Notes: generated by a model not told the origin, from the letters alone. Counted from the first letter of the stretch, positions 49,112 through 59,835 are shown. The stretch is 64,000 nucleotides of DNA from Kingella denitrificans ATCC 33394 (GCF_000190695.1 NZ_GL870929.1:394853-458852); one strand, 5' to 3'. Made by a program: numbers and translations.

Positions 49112-49861
49112 ATGATGCTCGACAGCAAACCTGCGCTGGGCACTGCGCTCAATCACCGCTCCATCCGCAAATTCACCGACCAACCCATCAGCACGGAAAT
49201 ACTGGAAGCCGTGCTTCATGCCGGGCAAATGGCCTCCACGTCCAGCTTCATGCAGGCGGTGAGCGTGATCCGCGTGACCGACCCTGCCCTGCGCGCCCAA
49301 ATCCGCCAAATCTGCGCCAATGCCTATCAGGGCAAACTGGGGCATCATTATGTGGAAAACTGCGCCGAATTTCTGGTGTTCTGCATCGACACCGAACGCT
49401 ACCGCCAACTGGCCGCCGACATCCAAATTGACTGGACGGAAGTGCTGCTCACGGGCGCGGTGGATGTGGGCATTTTTGCGCAAAACGTGCTTTTAACCGC
49501 CGAATCGTTGGGTTTGGGCGGCGTGTTCATCGGCAGCCTGCGCAACGATTTGCCGCAGCTGAGCCAAATTTTGCAGCTGCCCAAAGGCGTGGTGCCGATG
49601 GTGGGCATGTGCCTGGGTTATCCCGACCACGACCCCGGCCAGCGTCCGCGCCTGCCGCTTTCCGTGGTGATGGGCGAAAACCGTTACCGCACCGCCACAG
49701 CCGAAGAATTGGCGCAATATGACGAAGTGGTGCGCGAGTATTACCAAAACCGCAGCAAACTGGATTTGACGTGGACGCAGCAAATCCGCAACAATCTGTG
49801 CGGCGAAGTGCGCCCATCAGTGCTGCCGTATCTGCAAGAACAAGGGTTTGCGAAAAAATAA
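49112..49861 (+). CDS. NfsA-type FMN nitroreductase
   Basis: 249 residues of the oxygen-insensitive NAD(P)H-flavin nitroreductase fold. HRSIRKFTDQPIS near the N-terminus binds FMN phosphate, GQMASTSSFMQAVSVI is the family dimer/cofactor motif, and LGLGGVFIGSLRN and PMVGMCLGYP follow. The NfsA group reduces nitro compounds, quinones or FMN; the physiological substrate is not deducible. AAAGGAAAGATG ATG gives two possible starts one codon apart. Two DUS lie between clpX and this gene, and a DUS-pair terminator follows. Confidence 0.87.
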   Translation: MMLDSKPALGTALNHRSIRKFTDQPISTEILEAVLHAGQMASTSSFMQAVSVIRVTDPALRAQIRQICANAYQGKLGHHYVENCAEFLVFCIDTERYRQLAADIQIDWTEVLLTGAVDVGIFAQNVLLTAESLGLGGVFIGSLRNDLPQLSQILQLPKGVVPMVGMCLGYPDHDPGQRPRLPLSVVMGENRYRTATAEELAQYDEVVREYYQNRSKLDLTWTQQIRNNLCGEVRPSVLPYLQEQGFAKK

Positions 49862-49877
49862 ACCCACATACCAACCC

Positions 49878-49922
49878 AAAGCAGCCTGCACTTTCATTAG
49901 GGCGAAAGTGCAGGCTGCTTTT
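49878..49922. terminator. DUS-pair terminator between convergent nitroreductase and rsmE genes
   Basis: AAAGCAGCCTGCACTTTC and GAAAGTGCAGGCTGCTTTT form about an 18-bp stem with a short loop. Confidence 0.75.
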
Positions 49923-49942
49923 GATTTTGTTTCACCGGATAT

Positions 49943-50668
49943 TCAGCAGAAATCGCCCCACAAGGTCTGCATGGCCGCGATGGCCGCCAGCGACGCGGTT
50001 TCGGTACGCAGAATCCGTTTGCCCAGCGTGATGGCTTCAAATCCGGCCTGCACCGCCGCCTGTTCTTCCGCCGCCGTCCAGCCGCCTTCTGGGCCGATAA
50101 GCAGATACACCGGCCGTTGTGCAGGCTGCTTTTCGCGCAGGCTTTGGGCGTTTTGCAGGCTCATCAGCAGTTTCAGGCCGTCTTCTGCGGCGGCTTGGCG
50201 CAGATAATCGGCCAGACGCAGAATCGGGCGCACCGGCGGCACTATATCGCGGCCGCATTGTTCGCAGGCGGAAACAGCAATTTCCTGCCAACGCTGCACG
50301 CGCTTGTCGGCACGTTCGCCCTGAAGCCGCACCACACAGCGTTCGCTCAACACGGGCGTGATGCTGGCCACACCCAATTCAACGCTTTTCTGCAGGGTGA
50401 AATCCATGCGCTCGCCGCTGGAAACGGCCTGAATCAGATGAATCCGCAACGGGCTTTCGCTGTCGCTTTCCAAAAAGCTGTCGATGGTGCAGGCAGCTTT
50501 TCGTTTTTCCACCTGCTGCAAAGTGGCGGCCACGCGCATTCCCTGCCCGTCAAACAGCACAATTTCGTCGCCTGCCTGCAAGCGCAGCACATGGATATGG
50601 CGCACGATGCTTTCCGGCAGGGCCAATTCGCCTTGATTCGGCAGTTGGGGCAGATAAAAACGCGGCAT
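49943..50668 (-). CDS. rsmE: RsmE, 16S rRNA (uracil1498-N3)-methyltransferase
   Basis: 241 residues of the SPOUT superfamily. It has the N-terminal PUA-like part (MPRFYLPQLPNQGELALP), QAVSSGERMDFTLQKSVELGV, SERCVVRLQGER, the knot motif LLIGPEGGWTAAEE and the C-terminal LGKRILRTETASLAAIAAMQ. It methylates U1498 of 16S rRNA. The ATG at 50668 fits the family start. It is divergent from the inositol-monophosphatase-like gene across 53 bp. Translated DUS: RKAACT (near residue 67) and REKQPAQ (near 182). Confidence 0.95.
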   Translation of the reverse strand: MPRFYLPQLPNQGELALPESIVRHIHVLRLQAGDEIVLFDGQGMRVAATLQQVEKRKAACTIDSFLESDSESPLRIHLIQAVSSGERMDFTLQKSVELGVASITPVLSERCVVRLQGERADKRVQRWQEIAVSACEQCGRDIVPPVRPILRLADYLRQAAAEDGLKLLMSLQNAQSLREKQPAQRPVYLLIGPEGGWTAAEEQAAVQAGFEAITLGKRILRTETASLAAIAAMQTLWGDFC

Positions 50669-50721
50669 TTGTGGTACTATCCTTATTTTTTGCAAACGTT
50701 TATTTTAACAAAAAGCATGCC

Positions 50722-51516
50722 ATGAACGCGATTGAGTTGTTACGGGATTTGGTGCGCCAAGTGGCCGCACAGGAAATCATGCCCTATTATCTGAAAGTGG
50801 AAAGCGCCCGCAAGGCAGACGGCAGCATGCTTTCCAAGGCGGATTTGGCGGCACAGCACGCGTTTGAGTGCAGGCTGCCTGAAATTATCGCTGCCCCCGT
50901 GCTGGGCGAAGAAATGACATCTGAAAAACAGCATCTTTTGTGGAACAATGCCCAGCAAGGCTTGTGGGTGCTCGACCCGATTGACGGCACAAATAATTTT
51001 GTCAACGGCATTCCGCATTTTGCCGTGTCGGTGGCGTATGTACAGCATGGCCGCGCGCAGTTAGGCGTGGTGTACAACCCCGTTTCACAAGAATGTTTTT
51101 CCGCCGTGCGCGGACAGGGCGCATGGCTCAACGGCAAACCGCTGCCGCTGCGCCGAGTGCCGAAACCCCTACGCGAAGCCGTGGCTGGTGTGGAAATCCG
51201 CCGCCTGCGCCCTGCACGGCTGGTGAACAGCATCAATAATTTCGCGCCGTTCGGCACTTTGCGCAGCATGGGCAGCAGCACGCTGGACTGGTGCTACCTC
51301 GCCGCCGGACGATACGATATTTATGTACACGGCGGGCAAAACCTGTGGGATTACGCCGCCGGCGCGCTGATTTTTGAAGAGTCCGGCGGCCTGCTCGCCA
51401 CCTTGGAAGGCGACAGCTTTTGGAGCGGCCAGCACGCCTTCCAGCGTTCCGTCATTGCCGCCGGGCAGCCTGCACTGTTCGAAAGCTGGCTCAAATGGAT
51501 ACGCAATAACCAATAG
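50722..51516 (+). CDS. Inositol-monophosphatase family phosphatase (SuhB/CysQ-like)
   Basis: 264 residues with the family metal-binding motifs: GEE (62-64), DPIDGTNNF (85-93) and the C-terminal NLWDYAAGALIFEESGG. Such Mg-dependent, Li-sensitive phosphatases act on inositol phosphates, PAP or related substrates. The sequence does not clearly resolve which subfamily; SuhB has roughly this length. AGGCTGCCTGAA (sim DUS) lies inside at 50872-50883. The ATG at 50722 follows AAAAAGCATGCC; no strong Shine-Dalgarno. A DUS follows the stop, then an intact CREE. Confidence 0.87.
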   Translation: MNAIELLRDLVRQVAAQEIMPYYLKVESARKADGSMLSKADLAAQHAFECRLPEIIAAPVLGEEMTSEKQHLLWNNAQQGLWVLDPIDGTNNFVNGIPHFAVSVAYVQHGRAQLGVVYNPVSQECFSAVRGQGAWLNGKPLPLRRVPKPLREAVAGVEIRRLRPARLVNSINNFAPFGTLRSMGSSTLDWCYLAAGRYDIYVHGGQNLWDYAAGALIFEESGGLLATLEGDSFWSGQHAFQRSVIAAGQPALFESWLKWIRNNQ

Positions 51517-51551
51517 CCCGTGCAGGCTGCTTTTTTATCGCGCTATATCAA

Positions 51552-51657
51552 TATAGTGGATTAAAATCGCAATGATACGGCGTTGGCTCGCCTTGACGTA
51601 CCATTTGTACGCCTTGCGGCTCGCCGCCTTGTCTCATTTTTATTTTAATCCACTATA
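51552..51657. repeat. Intact Correia repeat enclosed element (CREE), 106 bp
   Basis: Perfect 16-bp terminal inverted repeats TATAGTGGATTAAAAT (51552-51567) and ATTTTAATCCACTATA (51642-51657) enclose a core with GATACGGCGTTGGCTCGCC, TTGACGTACCATTTGTACG and CGCCGCCTTGTCTCA. Size and sequence match the neisserial Correia element. In Neisseria CREE ends can supply promoters or be cut by RNase III. It lies between an inositol-monophosphatase-like gene and tsaD, 95 bp before the tsaD start. Confidence 0.93.
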
Positions 51658-51752
51658 CATTAACCTGAAATCACTATTTCATATCAAAGTGCAGGCTGCT
51701 TTGGCGCATCCGCCCGTTTGCCGCCGCCTTTGTTCACTATCGACCCCGCATT

Positions 51753-52835
51753 ATGCTTGTACTCGGAATTGAAAGTTCGTGCGATGAAACTGGCATCGCG
51801 CTGTACGACACACAAAAAGGCTTAATCGCCAACCAGTTGCACACCCAAATGGCCATGCATGCCGAATATGGCGGCGTGGTGCCCGAATTGGCCAGCCGCG
51901 ACCACATCCGCCGGCTCGTGCCGCTCACGCAGGCGGCTTTGCAGGAAGCGGGCGTGCAATATGCCGACATCGACGCCATTGCCTACACGCAAGGCCCCGG
52001 CTTGGGCGGCGCGCTGCTGGCCGGTGCGGCCTATGCCAACGCGCTGGCCTTTGCATTGGGCAAACCCGTCCTGCCCGTGCACCATTTGGAAGGCCACCTG
52101 CTTTCGCCGCTGCTGTCGGAAAAGCAGCCTGCATTCCCCTTCGTCGCCCTGCTCGTATCGGGCGGCCACACGCAATTCATGGCCGTGCGCGGCTTCGGCG
52201 ATTACGAACTTTTGGGCGAAACGGTGGACGATGCGGCCGGCGAAGCCTTCGATAAAACCGGCAAACTCATCGGCCTGCCTTATCCCGCGGGTGCGCTCTT
52301 GTCCGAATACGCCAAACTCGGCTCGCCCGACGCATTCGCCTTTCCGCGCCCCATGCTGCACAGCCACGATTTGCAAATGAGCTTTTCCGGCCTGAAAACC
52401 GCCGTGCTCACCGCCGTGGAAAAAACGCGCGCCGAATTGAACCTCGCCATGGACGACCCGTTGCCCGAAACCGTCCGCAACGATATTTGCCGCTGCTTCC
52501 AAGACGCGGTGGCCGACGTATTGACCGCCAAAGCCCAACGCGCCCTGCTGCAAACGGGCTTCCGCACGCTGGTGGTGGCCGGCGGCGTGGGCGCGAATTG
52601 GAAATTGCGCGAAAACCTGTCGCACATCAGCGTGAAAACCTCGCCCAAAGCCGCAGCGGAAACCGTGCAGACCTATTTCCCGCCGCTGCCGCTGTGCACC
52701 GACAACGGCGCGATGATTGCCTTTGCCGGTGCGATGCGTTTGCAGCACGGCGTGCAGTCCGCCCAAACGGCCGATGCCTTCAATGTGAAGCCGCGCTGGC
52801 CGCTGAGCGATATTGTGAAGCAGCCTGCACTTTAA
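51753..52835 (+). CDS. tsaD: TsaD, tRNA N6-threonylcarbamoyladenosine transferase
   Basis: 360 residues. It begins MLVLGIESSCDETGIALYD and has the metal-binding H111-x3-H115 (HLEGH), the ASKHA-fold motifs LLVSGGHTQFM and DDAAGEAFDKTGKLIGLPYP (in part), VVAGGVGAN and CTDNGAMIAFAG. With TsaB, C and E it makes t6A37 in ANN-decoding tRNAs. The ATG has no Shine-Dalgarno (TATCGACCCCGCATT). The C-terminus VKQPAL and the stop are encoded by a DUS (52815-52830), adding a short tail; SEKQPAF is another inside. Confidence 0.96.
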   Translation: MLVLGIESSCDETGIALYDTQKGLIANQLHTQMAMHAEYGGVVPELASRDHIRRLVPLTQAALQEAGVQYADIDAIAYTQGPGLGGALLAGAAYANALAFALGKPVLPVHHLEGHLLSPLLSEKQPAFPFVALLVSGGHTQFMAVRGFGDYELLGETVDDAAGEAFDKTGKLIGLPYPAGALLSEYAKLGSPDAFAFPRPMLHSHDLQMSFSGLKTAVLTAVEKTRAELNLAMDDPLPETVRNDICRCFQDAVADVLTAKAQRALLQTGFRTLVVAGGVGANWKLRENLSHISVKTSPKAAAETVQTYFPPLPLCTDNGAMIAFAGAMRLQHGVQSAQTADAFNVKPRWPLSDIVKQPAL

Positions 52836-52918
52836 AAATCGTTCAAAATCAGCACAATAAATCCAAACCCAATGTGCAGGCTGCTTTTGCCGCCTGAAAC
52901 GTATTCTGAAAGAGCGCC

Positions 52919-53749
52919 ATGTCCCACGTCCTCGTCATCCAGCACCCGCAACTGCCGCAGCTTTCGCTGCCTGCCACCGAGCGGCGGTTTGCGCTGTCGC
53001 AGCATTGCCAAGCCACGTTTGCCCGCATTCCCGTGCCGGCGGATACGCAGTTGGACGATGAAGTCCGCCGCGAATTGCAGGCAGCCTGCACCGATTTTGC
53101 CGTGCTGCCCGATTTGGCGTTCGGCCGCGATGTGCGCTTGATTGTCAGCGACATGGACAGCACGCTCATCACCATTGAATGCATTGACGAAATTGCCGCG
53201 CAGGCGGGTTTGAAAGCGCAAGTGGCCGAAATTACCGAACGCGCCATGCGCGGCGAGCTGGATTTCGAACAATCGCTGCGCCGCCGCGTCGCCCTGCTGG
53301 AAGGCATTCCCGAAAGCAGCCTGCACGCCGTCTATGCCGACACGCTCAAGCTCACCGACGGCGCGGAATATCTGTTGCAGGAATGCCACAAACACCAGGT
53401 GCCGTTCGTGCTGGTGTCCGGCGGCTTCACCTTTTTCACCGACCGCCTCAAAACGCGGCTGGGCTTTGAACACGCCTTTGCCAACGAATTGGAAGTGGCG
53501 GGCGGCAAACTCACCGGCCGCGTACTCGGCCGCGTGATTGACGCGCAGGCCAAAGCCGAAATTCTGACGCAGTTTGCCGCGCAATACGGCGGCCGTTCCG
53601 TTGCCGTCGGCGACGGTGCCAACGACATCCCCATGTTGCAGGCTGCCGACTTTGGCGTCGCTTTTCACGCCAAACCGAAAACCCAAGCCCATGCCGATTT
53701 GTGCATCAACCACAACGGTTTGGCCGCCCTGCGCCACTGGTTCACCTAA
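52919..53749 (+). CDS. serB: Phosphoserine phosphatase
   Basis: 276 residues. The HAD nucleophile motif is VSDMDSTLI with D78 and D80, followed by SGGFTFFTDRLK (motif II) and VAVGDGANDIPML (motif IV). An N-terminal 70-residue region precedes the HAD core, shorter than in E. coli SerB. It makes serine from phosphoserine, the last step of serine synthesis. It follows tsaD by 83 bp with one DUS between. Internal DUS give QAACTD and ESSLHA. Confidence 0.95.
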   Translation: MSHVLVIQHPQLPQLSLPATERRFALSQHCQATFARIPVPADTQLDDEVRRELQAACTDFAVLPDLAFGRDVRLIVSDMDSTLITIECIDEIAAQAGLKAQVAEITERAMRGELDFEQSLRRRVALLEGIPESSLHAVYADTLKLTDGAEYLLQECHKHQVPFVLVSGGFTFFTDRLKTRLGFEHAFANELEVAGGKLTGRVLGRVIDAQAKAEILTQFAAQYGGRSVAVGDGANDIPMLQAADFGVAFHAKPKTQAHADLCINHNGLAALRHWFT

Positions 53750-53825
53750 ATCCGTCGCCCCTGCTTGAAAAAAAAGCAGCCTGCACCCATTTAGATTCCA
53801 CTTATCAGACTATCCAGAGAAAATC

Positions 53826-56261
<2,436 letters not shown>

Positions 56262-56271
56262 ATCTGTGGTC

Positions 56272-56314
56272 AATAAGCGATAAATTGTTATCAAAAACAC
56301 GTTTATCGCTTATT
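56272..56314. promoter_or_regulatory. 13-bp perfect inverted repeat between lon and hupB
   Basis: AATAAGCGATAAA (56272-56284) and TTTATCGCTTATT (56302-56314) are perfect inverted copies 17 bases apart, ending 7 bp before the -35 of the hupB promoter. It may be the lon terminator (followed by TATTTTG) or a protein-binding site for hupB control; the sequence alone does not decide. Confidence 0.65.
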
Positions 56315-56320
56315 TTGCGC

Positions 56321-56349
56321 TTGACACAATTTCACGGGAATTGTATAAA
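56321..56349 (+). promoter_or_regulatory. Strong sigma-70 promoter of hupB
   Basis: TTGACA (56321-56326) and TATAAA (56344-56349) with a 17-bp spacer, 83 bp before the hupB ATG. This is the best consensus promoter in the window. Confidence 0.85.
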
Positions 56350-56431
56350 TCCGTTATATTGAAATCGCTTGTAATGCCGAGTGTTCAGCGTTACTACCCC
56401 AATCCTCCACATCATTCTGAAAGGAATTTTC

Positions 56432-56737
56432 ATGAATAAATCTGAACTCATCGATGCCGTTGCCAAAGAATCCGGCTTAACCAAAGCAGATGCTGCAAAA
56501 GCCGTTGATGCATTTACCAGCGTTGTGAAAACTGCGCTGAAAGCGGACGACACAATCACTCTGGTGGGTTTCGGTACTTTCAAAGTGGCCGAACGTGCTG
56601 AACGTCAAGGCTTGAACCCTAAAACACGCGAAGCCATTACCATCCCTGCCGCCCGCGTGCCTAAATTCACACCGGGCAAAGGTTTGAAAGACGCTTTGGT
56701 CGCACCTGCAAAAGCCGGTAAAGCAAAGAAAAAATAA
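56432..56737 (+). CDS. hupB: HU DNA-binding protein with basic C-terminal tail
   Basis: 101 residues. The HU fold is clear: MNKSELIDAVAKESGLTKADA (in part), VGFGTFKV, RQGLNPKTREAITIPAARVPKFTPGK (arm, in part) and LKDAL. HU dimers bend and compact DNA. Typical HU is about 90 residues; here an extra Ala/Lys tail VAPAKAGKAKKK adds about ten residues, resembling short histone-like tails. AAAGGAATTTTC provides the ribosome site. The position after lon and the strong promoter fit the major HU gene. Confidence 0.95.
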   Translation: MNKSELIDAVAKESGLTKADAAKAVDAFTSVVKTALKADDTITLVGFGTFKVAERAERQGLNPKTREAITIPAARVPKFTPGKGLKDALVAPAKAGKAKKK

Positions 56738-56748
56738 GTTGATGCATT

Positions 56749-56783
56749 AAAAAACCGCCCTTGAAATTTCAGGGGCGGTTTTT
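56749..56783 (+). terminator. Rho-independent terminator of hupB
   Basis: AAAAACCGCCCTTGAAA pairs with TTTCAGGGGCGGTTTTT over about 14 bp, with one wobble pair at the centre and T run at the end. It is one of the few non-DUS terminators here. Confidence 0.85.
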
Positions 56784-56795
56784 CCATTGGGCGTT

Positions 56796-57392
56796 TTATA
56801 AAAATGCTTGGAAACGCTGTTTCAAATCCAACACGATAAAAGCAGCCTGCAAGGCAAATGCCAGCACGCTCAACACGATAATCTGCCGCGCGCGGACAAC
56901 GACTGCACCCGTATTCCACGCCCAATGTGCCAATGCGGCCATGGCCATCAGCCACAGGGTCATGCCCCACCAGAGTGCAGGCTGCATATAAAACGCGCCC
57001 AACGCGGCGGCGACGTACACGCTGAAACCGTCGGGGAATATGGCATAAGTGGTCGCGGCGGTTAAGGCCAGGGCGCAGTGCATGGCCAGCAGGCTTTGGG
57101 CAAAATAAGTCAGCATCGGGCCGGCGGTGCTGCAGTATTCCTGCGCATCGGGCTGTTTCTGCACATGGTTTACCCAGAAAAAGACGCTGGCGGGCAGGAT
57201 ATAGGCGTGCGCCAAATACAGGTTGGCGGCATGGGTCACGCCCATCACGCGCGGCAGGAGCTCTGCGGAAAACCACGCGGCCGCCAGCCAAATCACGATG
57301 CTTGCCCAAAACCATTGCCATGCGCCGTATTTCAGCGATTGCCAAAAAAACAGCACGACAACCGCCAATGTGATACTGCTGTGAATATCCAA
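56796..57392 (-). CDS. Multi-pass inner membrane protein, unknown function
   Basis: 198 residues with about six hydrophobic segments rich in Trp and Ala (AVVVLFFWQSLKYGAWQWFW, FYMQPALWWGMTLWLMAMAAL, in parts) and few charged residues. No family recognised. It is convergent with hupB and lies downstream of dapF on the minus strand, with two DUS (57412, 57436) between. The ATG follows AAAGGAAGAAGGTTTGG. A role in the envelope is likely from topology only. Confidence 0.65.
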   Translation of the reverse strand: MDIHSSITLAVVVLFFWQSLKYGAWQWFWASIVIWLAAAWFSAELLPRVMGVTHAANLYLAHAYILPASVFFWVNHVQKQPDAQEYCSTAGPMLTYFAQSLLAMHCALALTAATTYAIFPDGFSVYVAAALGAFYMQPALWWGMTLWLMAMAALAHWAWNTGAVVVRARQIIVLSVLAFALQAAFIVLDLKQRFQAFL

Positions 57393-57411
57393 ACCTTCTT
57401 CCTTTCACGGT

Positions 57412-57450
57412 GCAGGCTGCTTTTGACGATGTGCAAAAAGCAGCCTGCAC
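57412..57450. repeat. Facing DUS pair between dapF and the membrane protein gene
   Basis: GTGCAGGCTGCTTTT near 57411 and AAAAAGCAGCCTGCAC near 57435 face each other with a short loop; placed just after the dapF stop (minus strand), it may terminate dapF. Confidence 0.6.
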
Positions 57451-57452
57451 GT

Positions 57453-58304
57453 TTATGAATAATGCAATTCGCCTTCAAACACGGTGACGGCGGGGCCGGT
57501 CATCCACACGGGTTCGCCTTCTGCCCAACGGATATACAAATCGCCGCCCGGCAGGCTCACGCGCACGTCTTCGCCGGCGGCCAGTAAGCCCCAGCGCACA
57601 CCGGACACCACTGCCGCACACGCCCCCGTGCCGCATGCCTGCGTTTCGCCGGAGCCGCGTTCAAATACGCGCAGGCGGATGTGGTGCGCATCGACAACCT
57701 GCATAAAGCCCACATTCACCCGTGCAGGGAAACGCGGATGGTTTTGCAATGCCGCGCCCCATTCGGCCACGGGCGCGCTTGCCGTATCCTCCACCAGCAT
57801 GACCGCATGCGGATTGCCCATGCTCAACAGCGACATTTGCGCGCTGTCCAATTCGTTCACCACGATATAACTTTTTTCGCCCGCCTGTTCGCCGGAACGC
57901 AGCACGAACGGCACGTCTTGCGGCGCGAACTGCGGCTGGCCCATATTGACGGTAATCAGGCCGTTGTCGTTCAGGCTCGGTTCGATAATGCCGCGCGCCG
58001 TCTCCACGCGGATGGTGCGTTTGTCGGTCAGCCCGTGCTCCGATACGAATTTAACGAAGCAGCGCGCGCCGTTGCCGCATTGTTCCACTTCGCCACCGTC
58101 GGCATTGAAGATGCGGTAACGGAAATCGACATCCGGGGTGTCGGTTTTTTCCACCAGCAGCAGTTGGTCGAAGCCGATACCCGTGTGTCGGTCTGCCCAT
58201 GCTTGGATTTGCGCAGCATCGGGGCGGAAGGTTTGGCGCGTTCCGTCAATAACCATGAAGTCGTTGCCCAAACCGTGCATTTTGCTGAATTTCAGTGTTG
58301 TCAT
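57453..58304 (-). CDS. dapF: Diaminopimelate epimerase
   Basis: 283 residues. Both catalytic cysteines are present: C76 in EQCGNGARCF and the second in QACGTGACAAVV. MHGLGNDFMVIDG, GNPHAVMLVED and GGDLYIRW complete the family pattern. It converts LL- to meso-diaminopimelate for lysine and peptidoglycan. TCATCATGACA start region has AAGGAATCATC before the ATG. With dapC at 5.7 kb, two steps of the succinylase pathway are in the window. A DUS hairpin (58332-58366) lies just upstream. Confidence 0.97.
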   Translation of the reverse strand: MTTLKFSKMHGLGNDFMVIDGTRQTFRPDAAQIQAWADRHTGIGFDQLLLVEKTDTPDVDFRYRIFNADGGEVEQCGNGARCFVKFVSEHGLTDKRTIRVETARGIIEPSLNDNGLITVNMGQPQFAPQDVPFVLRSGEQAGEKSYIVVNELDSAQMSLLSMGNPHAVMLVEDTASAPVAEWGAALQNHPRFPARVNVGFMQVVDAHHIRLRVFERGSGETQACGTGACAAVVSGVRWGLLAAGEDVRVSLPGGDLYIRWAEGEPVWMTGPAVTVFEGELHYS

Positions 58305-58331
58305 GATGATTCCTTAATCGGATATAGAGAA

Positions 58332-58366
58332 GTGCAGGCTGCTTTCGATGAAAAAGCAGCCTGCAC
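58332..58366. terminator. DUS-pair hairpin between the AT-hook-like gene and dapF
   Basis: GTGCAGGCTGCTTTC and AAAAAGCAGCCTGCAC face each other with a loop of about six bases. On the minus strand it follows the stop of the upstream gene. Confidence 0.55.
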
Positions 58367-58377
58367 CCTGTCGCTGT

Positions 58378-58788
58378 TTAACGCGGACGGCCGCGGCGTT
58401 TCGGCTGGTGTTTCGCCATTTCCTGATTGGCCGCCTGCTTCGTCATGCGTTCGCTCAAGCGTTTTTCCGCTTCCTGCACCGAGCAGTTCATGGCCTGGCT
58501 GGCGATATACAGCGCATCTTTACGCGCTTTGCCGCCCGTGAAATACATGCGGCGCAAATCGGCCGGGTGGATTTTGCCTTTTTTCAAATCGATATTGAAT
58601 TTGGCGGCGCTTTCCAGCAAACGCTTCTGCCGTAAATACAGCGTGCCGGTCGCCCCCGCCACAATCGCCGCCACGGCCACTACGCCGATAATGGCGGCCA
58701 GCCACCATGCCGCGCCGAACAAATAGGCAATCACGGCAATTACCGAGGCCATTATCAGCCAAATCAAAACCACGCGTTTTTTATCCAT
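58378..58788 (-). CDS. Two-TM membrane protein with basic RGRPR tail
   Basis: 136 residues. Two adjacent hydrophobic segments (about 7-25 and 28-48, VVLIWLIMASVIAVIAYLFG, AIIGVVAVAAIVAGATGTL) are followed by a charged cytoplasmic domain (FNIDLKKGKIHPADLRRMYFTGGKARKDALYIA, in part) and the end KHQPKRRGRPR. The tail resembles an AT-hook core (RGRP), so nucleic-acid contact is possible but unproven. AAGGAAACACA precedes the ATG at 58788. It lies 27 bp after holA on the same strand and is probably cotranscribed. Family not recognised. Confidence 0.72.
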   Translation of the reverse strand: MDKKRVVLIWLIMASVIAVIAYLFGAAWWLAAIIGVVAVAAIVAGATGTLYLRQKRLLESAAKFNIDLKKGKIHPADLRRMYFTGGKARKDALYIASQAMNCSVQEAEKRLSERMTKQAANQEMAKHQPKRRGRPR

Positions 58789-58815
58789 TGTGTTTCCTTG
58801 TAAAAAATCAAACAA

Positions 58816-59823
58816 TTAATCTGTCCGGCTCAAACGCATCAGCAGATGGCGCAGGCCGTCCCACGCATTGCCGTCTTCCGCGCCTTTGATTTGCCGGTCA
58901 ATTTTGGCGCATTCTTGCAGCAATTCCAACCACTGCCCCGCCGAAAACCGATAAGCAGCCTGCGCCGCATATTGTGCCTTATCGCCCCACAGGCGCAGCT
59001 CGTTGCGCACCTGCGTCACTGTTTTGCCCTGCCGCAATGCTGCCGCCAAACGAATCATCGTGCGGATGTCTTCCGCCACCGACCACAGCATTAACACGGG
59101 TTCGTCGCCTTCGGCCTGCAAGCCGTCCAGCAAACGCGCCACCCGCGCCATATCGCCCGCCATCCACGCGGAGGACAGCTGGAACACGTCAAACCGCGCC
59201 ACTTGCGCAATCGCCTGTTCGATATCGGCCGTTTGCAGCAGATGCCCGGCTTCATACAGCAGCGATAATTTGTCAATTTCTTGTTTGGCGGCCAGCAGGT
59301 TGCCTTCCACACGCTCGGCAAACAGCGTCAGCGCGTCGCTTTCAATGTCCAATCGGTGCTGCCGCAGGCGTTCGCGTATCCATGCAGGCAGCGCATGCCC
59401 CGTAACCGGCTGCGCTTCGACCACAGCGCCCAATCGGGAAAACGCGCCGAACCATTTGCTTTGCTGCTGCGCTTTGTCGAGCTTGGGCAACACCAGCACC
59501 AACACCATGGCATCGGGCAGGCGTTCTGCCAGTTCGCACAACGCATCGCCGCCGTTTTTGCCGGGCTTGCCGGAAGGAATGTGGATTTCCAACCATTTCT
59601 GCTCGGAAAACAAGCCCATGCTCTGCGTTTCCGCCAGCACGGCGTTCCAGTCGAAATGGCTGCCTTCCACCGTATAAACGGTGCGCTGCCGATAACCCTG
59701 CTGCTGGCCGGCGGCACGGAGCATATCAACCGCTTCGATGCGCAGCAATTCTTCGTCGCCGTGAATCAGATAGGATTTTTGCAGCGGCGCGTGCAGGCTT
59801 TGCGCCAGTTGGCTATTGTTCAT
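58816..59823 (-). CDS. holA: DNA polymerase III delta subunit
   Basis: 335 residues matching HolA: the N-terminal AAA+-like domain with SYLIHGDEELLRIEAVD, EIHIPSGKPGKNG and LPKLDKAQQQSKWF, then the GNLLAAKQEIDKLSLLY region and a C-terminal collar domain. Delta opens the beta clamp in the clamp loader. It starts 12 bp after lptE, the usual lptE-holA order (leuS, often upstream, is absent). No P-loop is expected in delta and none is seen. Confidence 0.95.
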   Translation of the reverse strand: MNNSQLAQSLHAPLQKSYLIHGDEELLRIEAVDMLRAAGQQQGYRQRTVYTVEGSHFDWNAVLAETQSMGLFSEQKWLEIHIPSGKPGKNGGDALCELAERLPDAMVLVLVLPKLDKAQQQSKWFGAFSRLGAVVEAQPVTGHALPAWIRERLRQHRLDIESDALTLFAERVEGNLLAAKQEIDKLSLLYEAGHLLQTADIEQAIAQVARFDVFQLSSAWMAGDMARVARLLDGLQAEGDEPVLMLWSVAEDIRTMIRLAAALRQGKTVTQVRNELRLWGDKAQYAAQAAYRFSAGQWLELLQECAKIDRQIKGAEDGNAWDGLRHLLMRLSRTD

Positions 59824-59835
59824 ACGCGTAACAGA

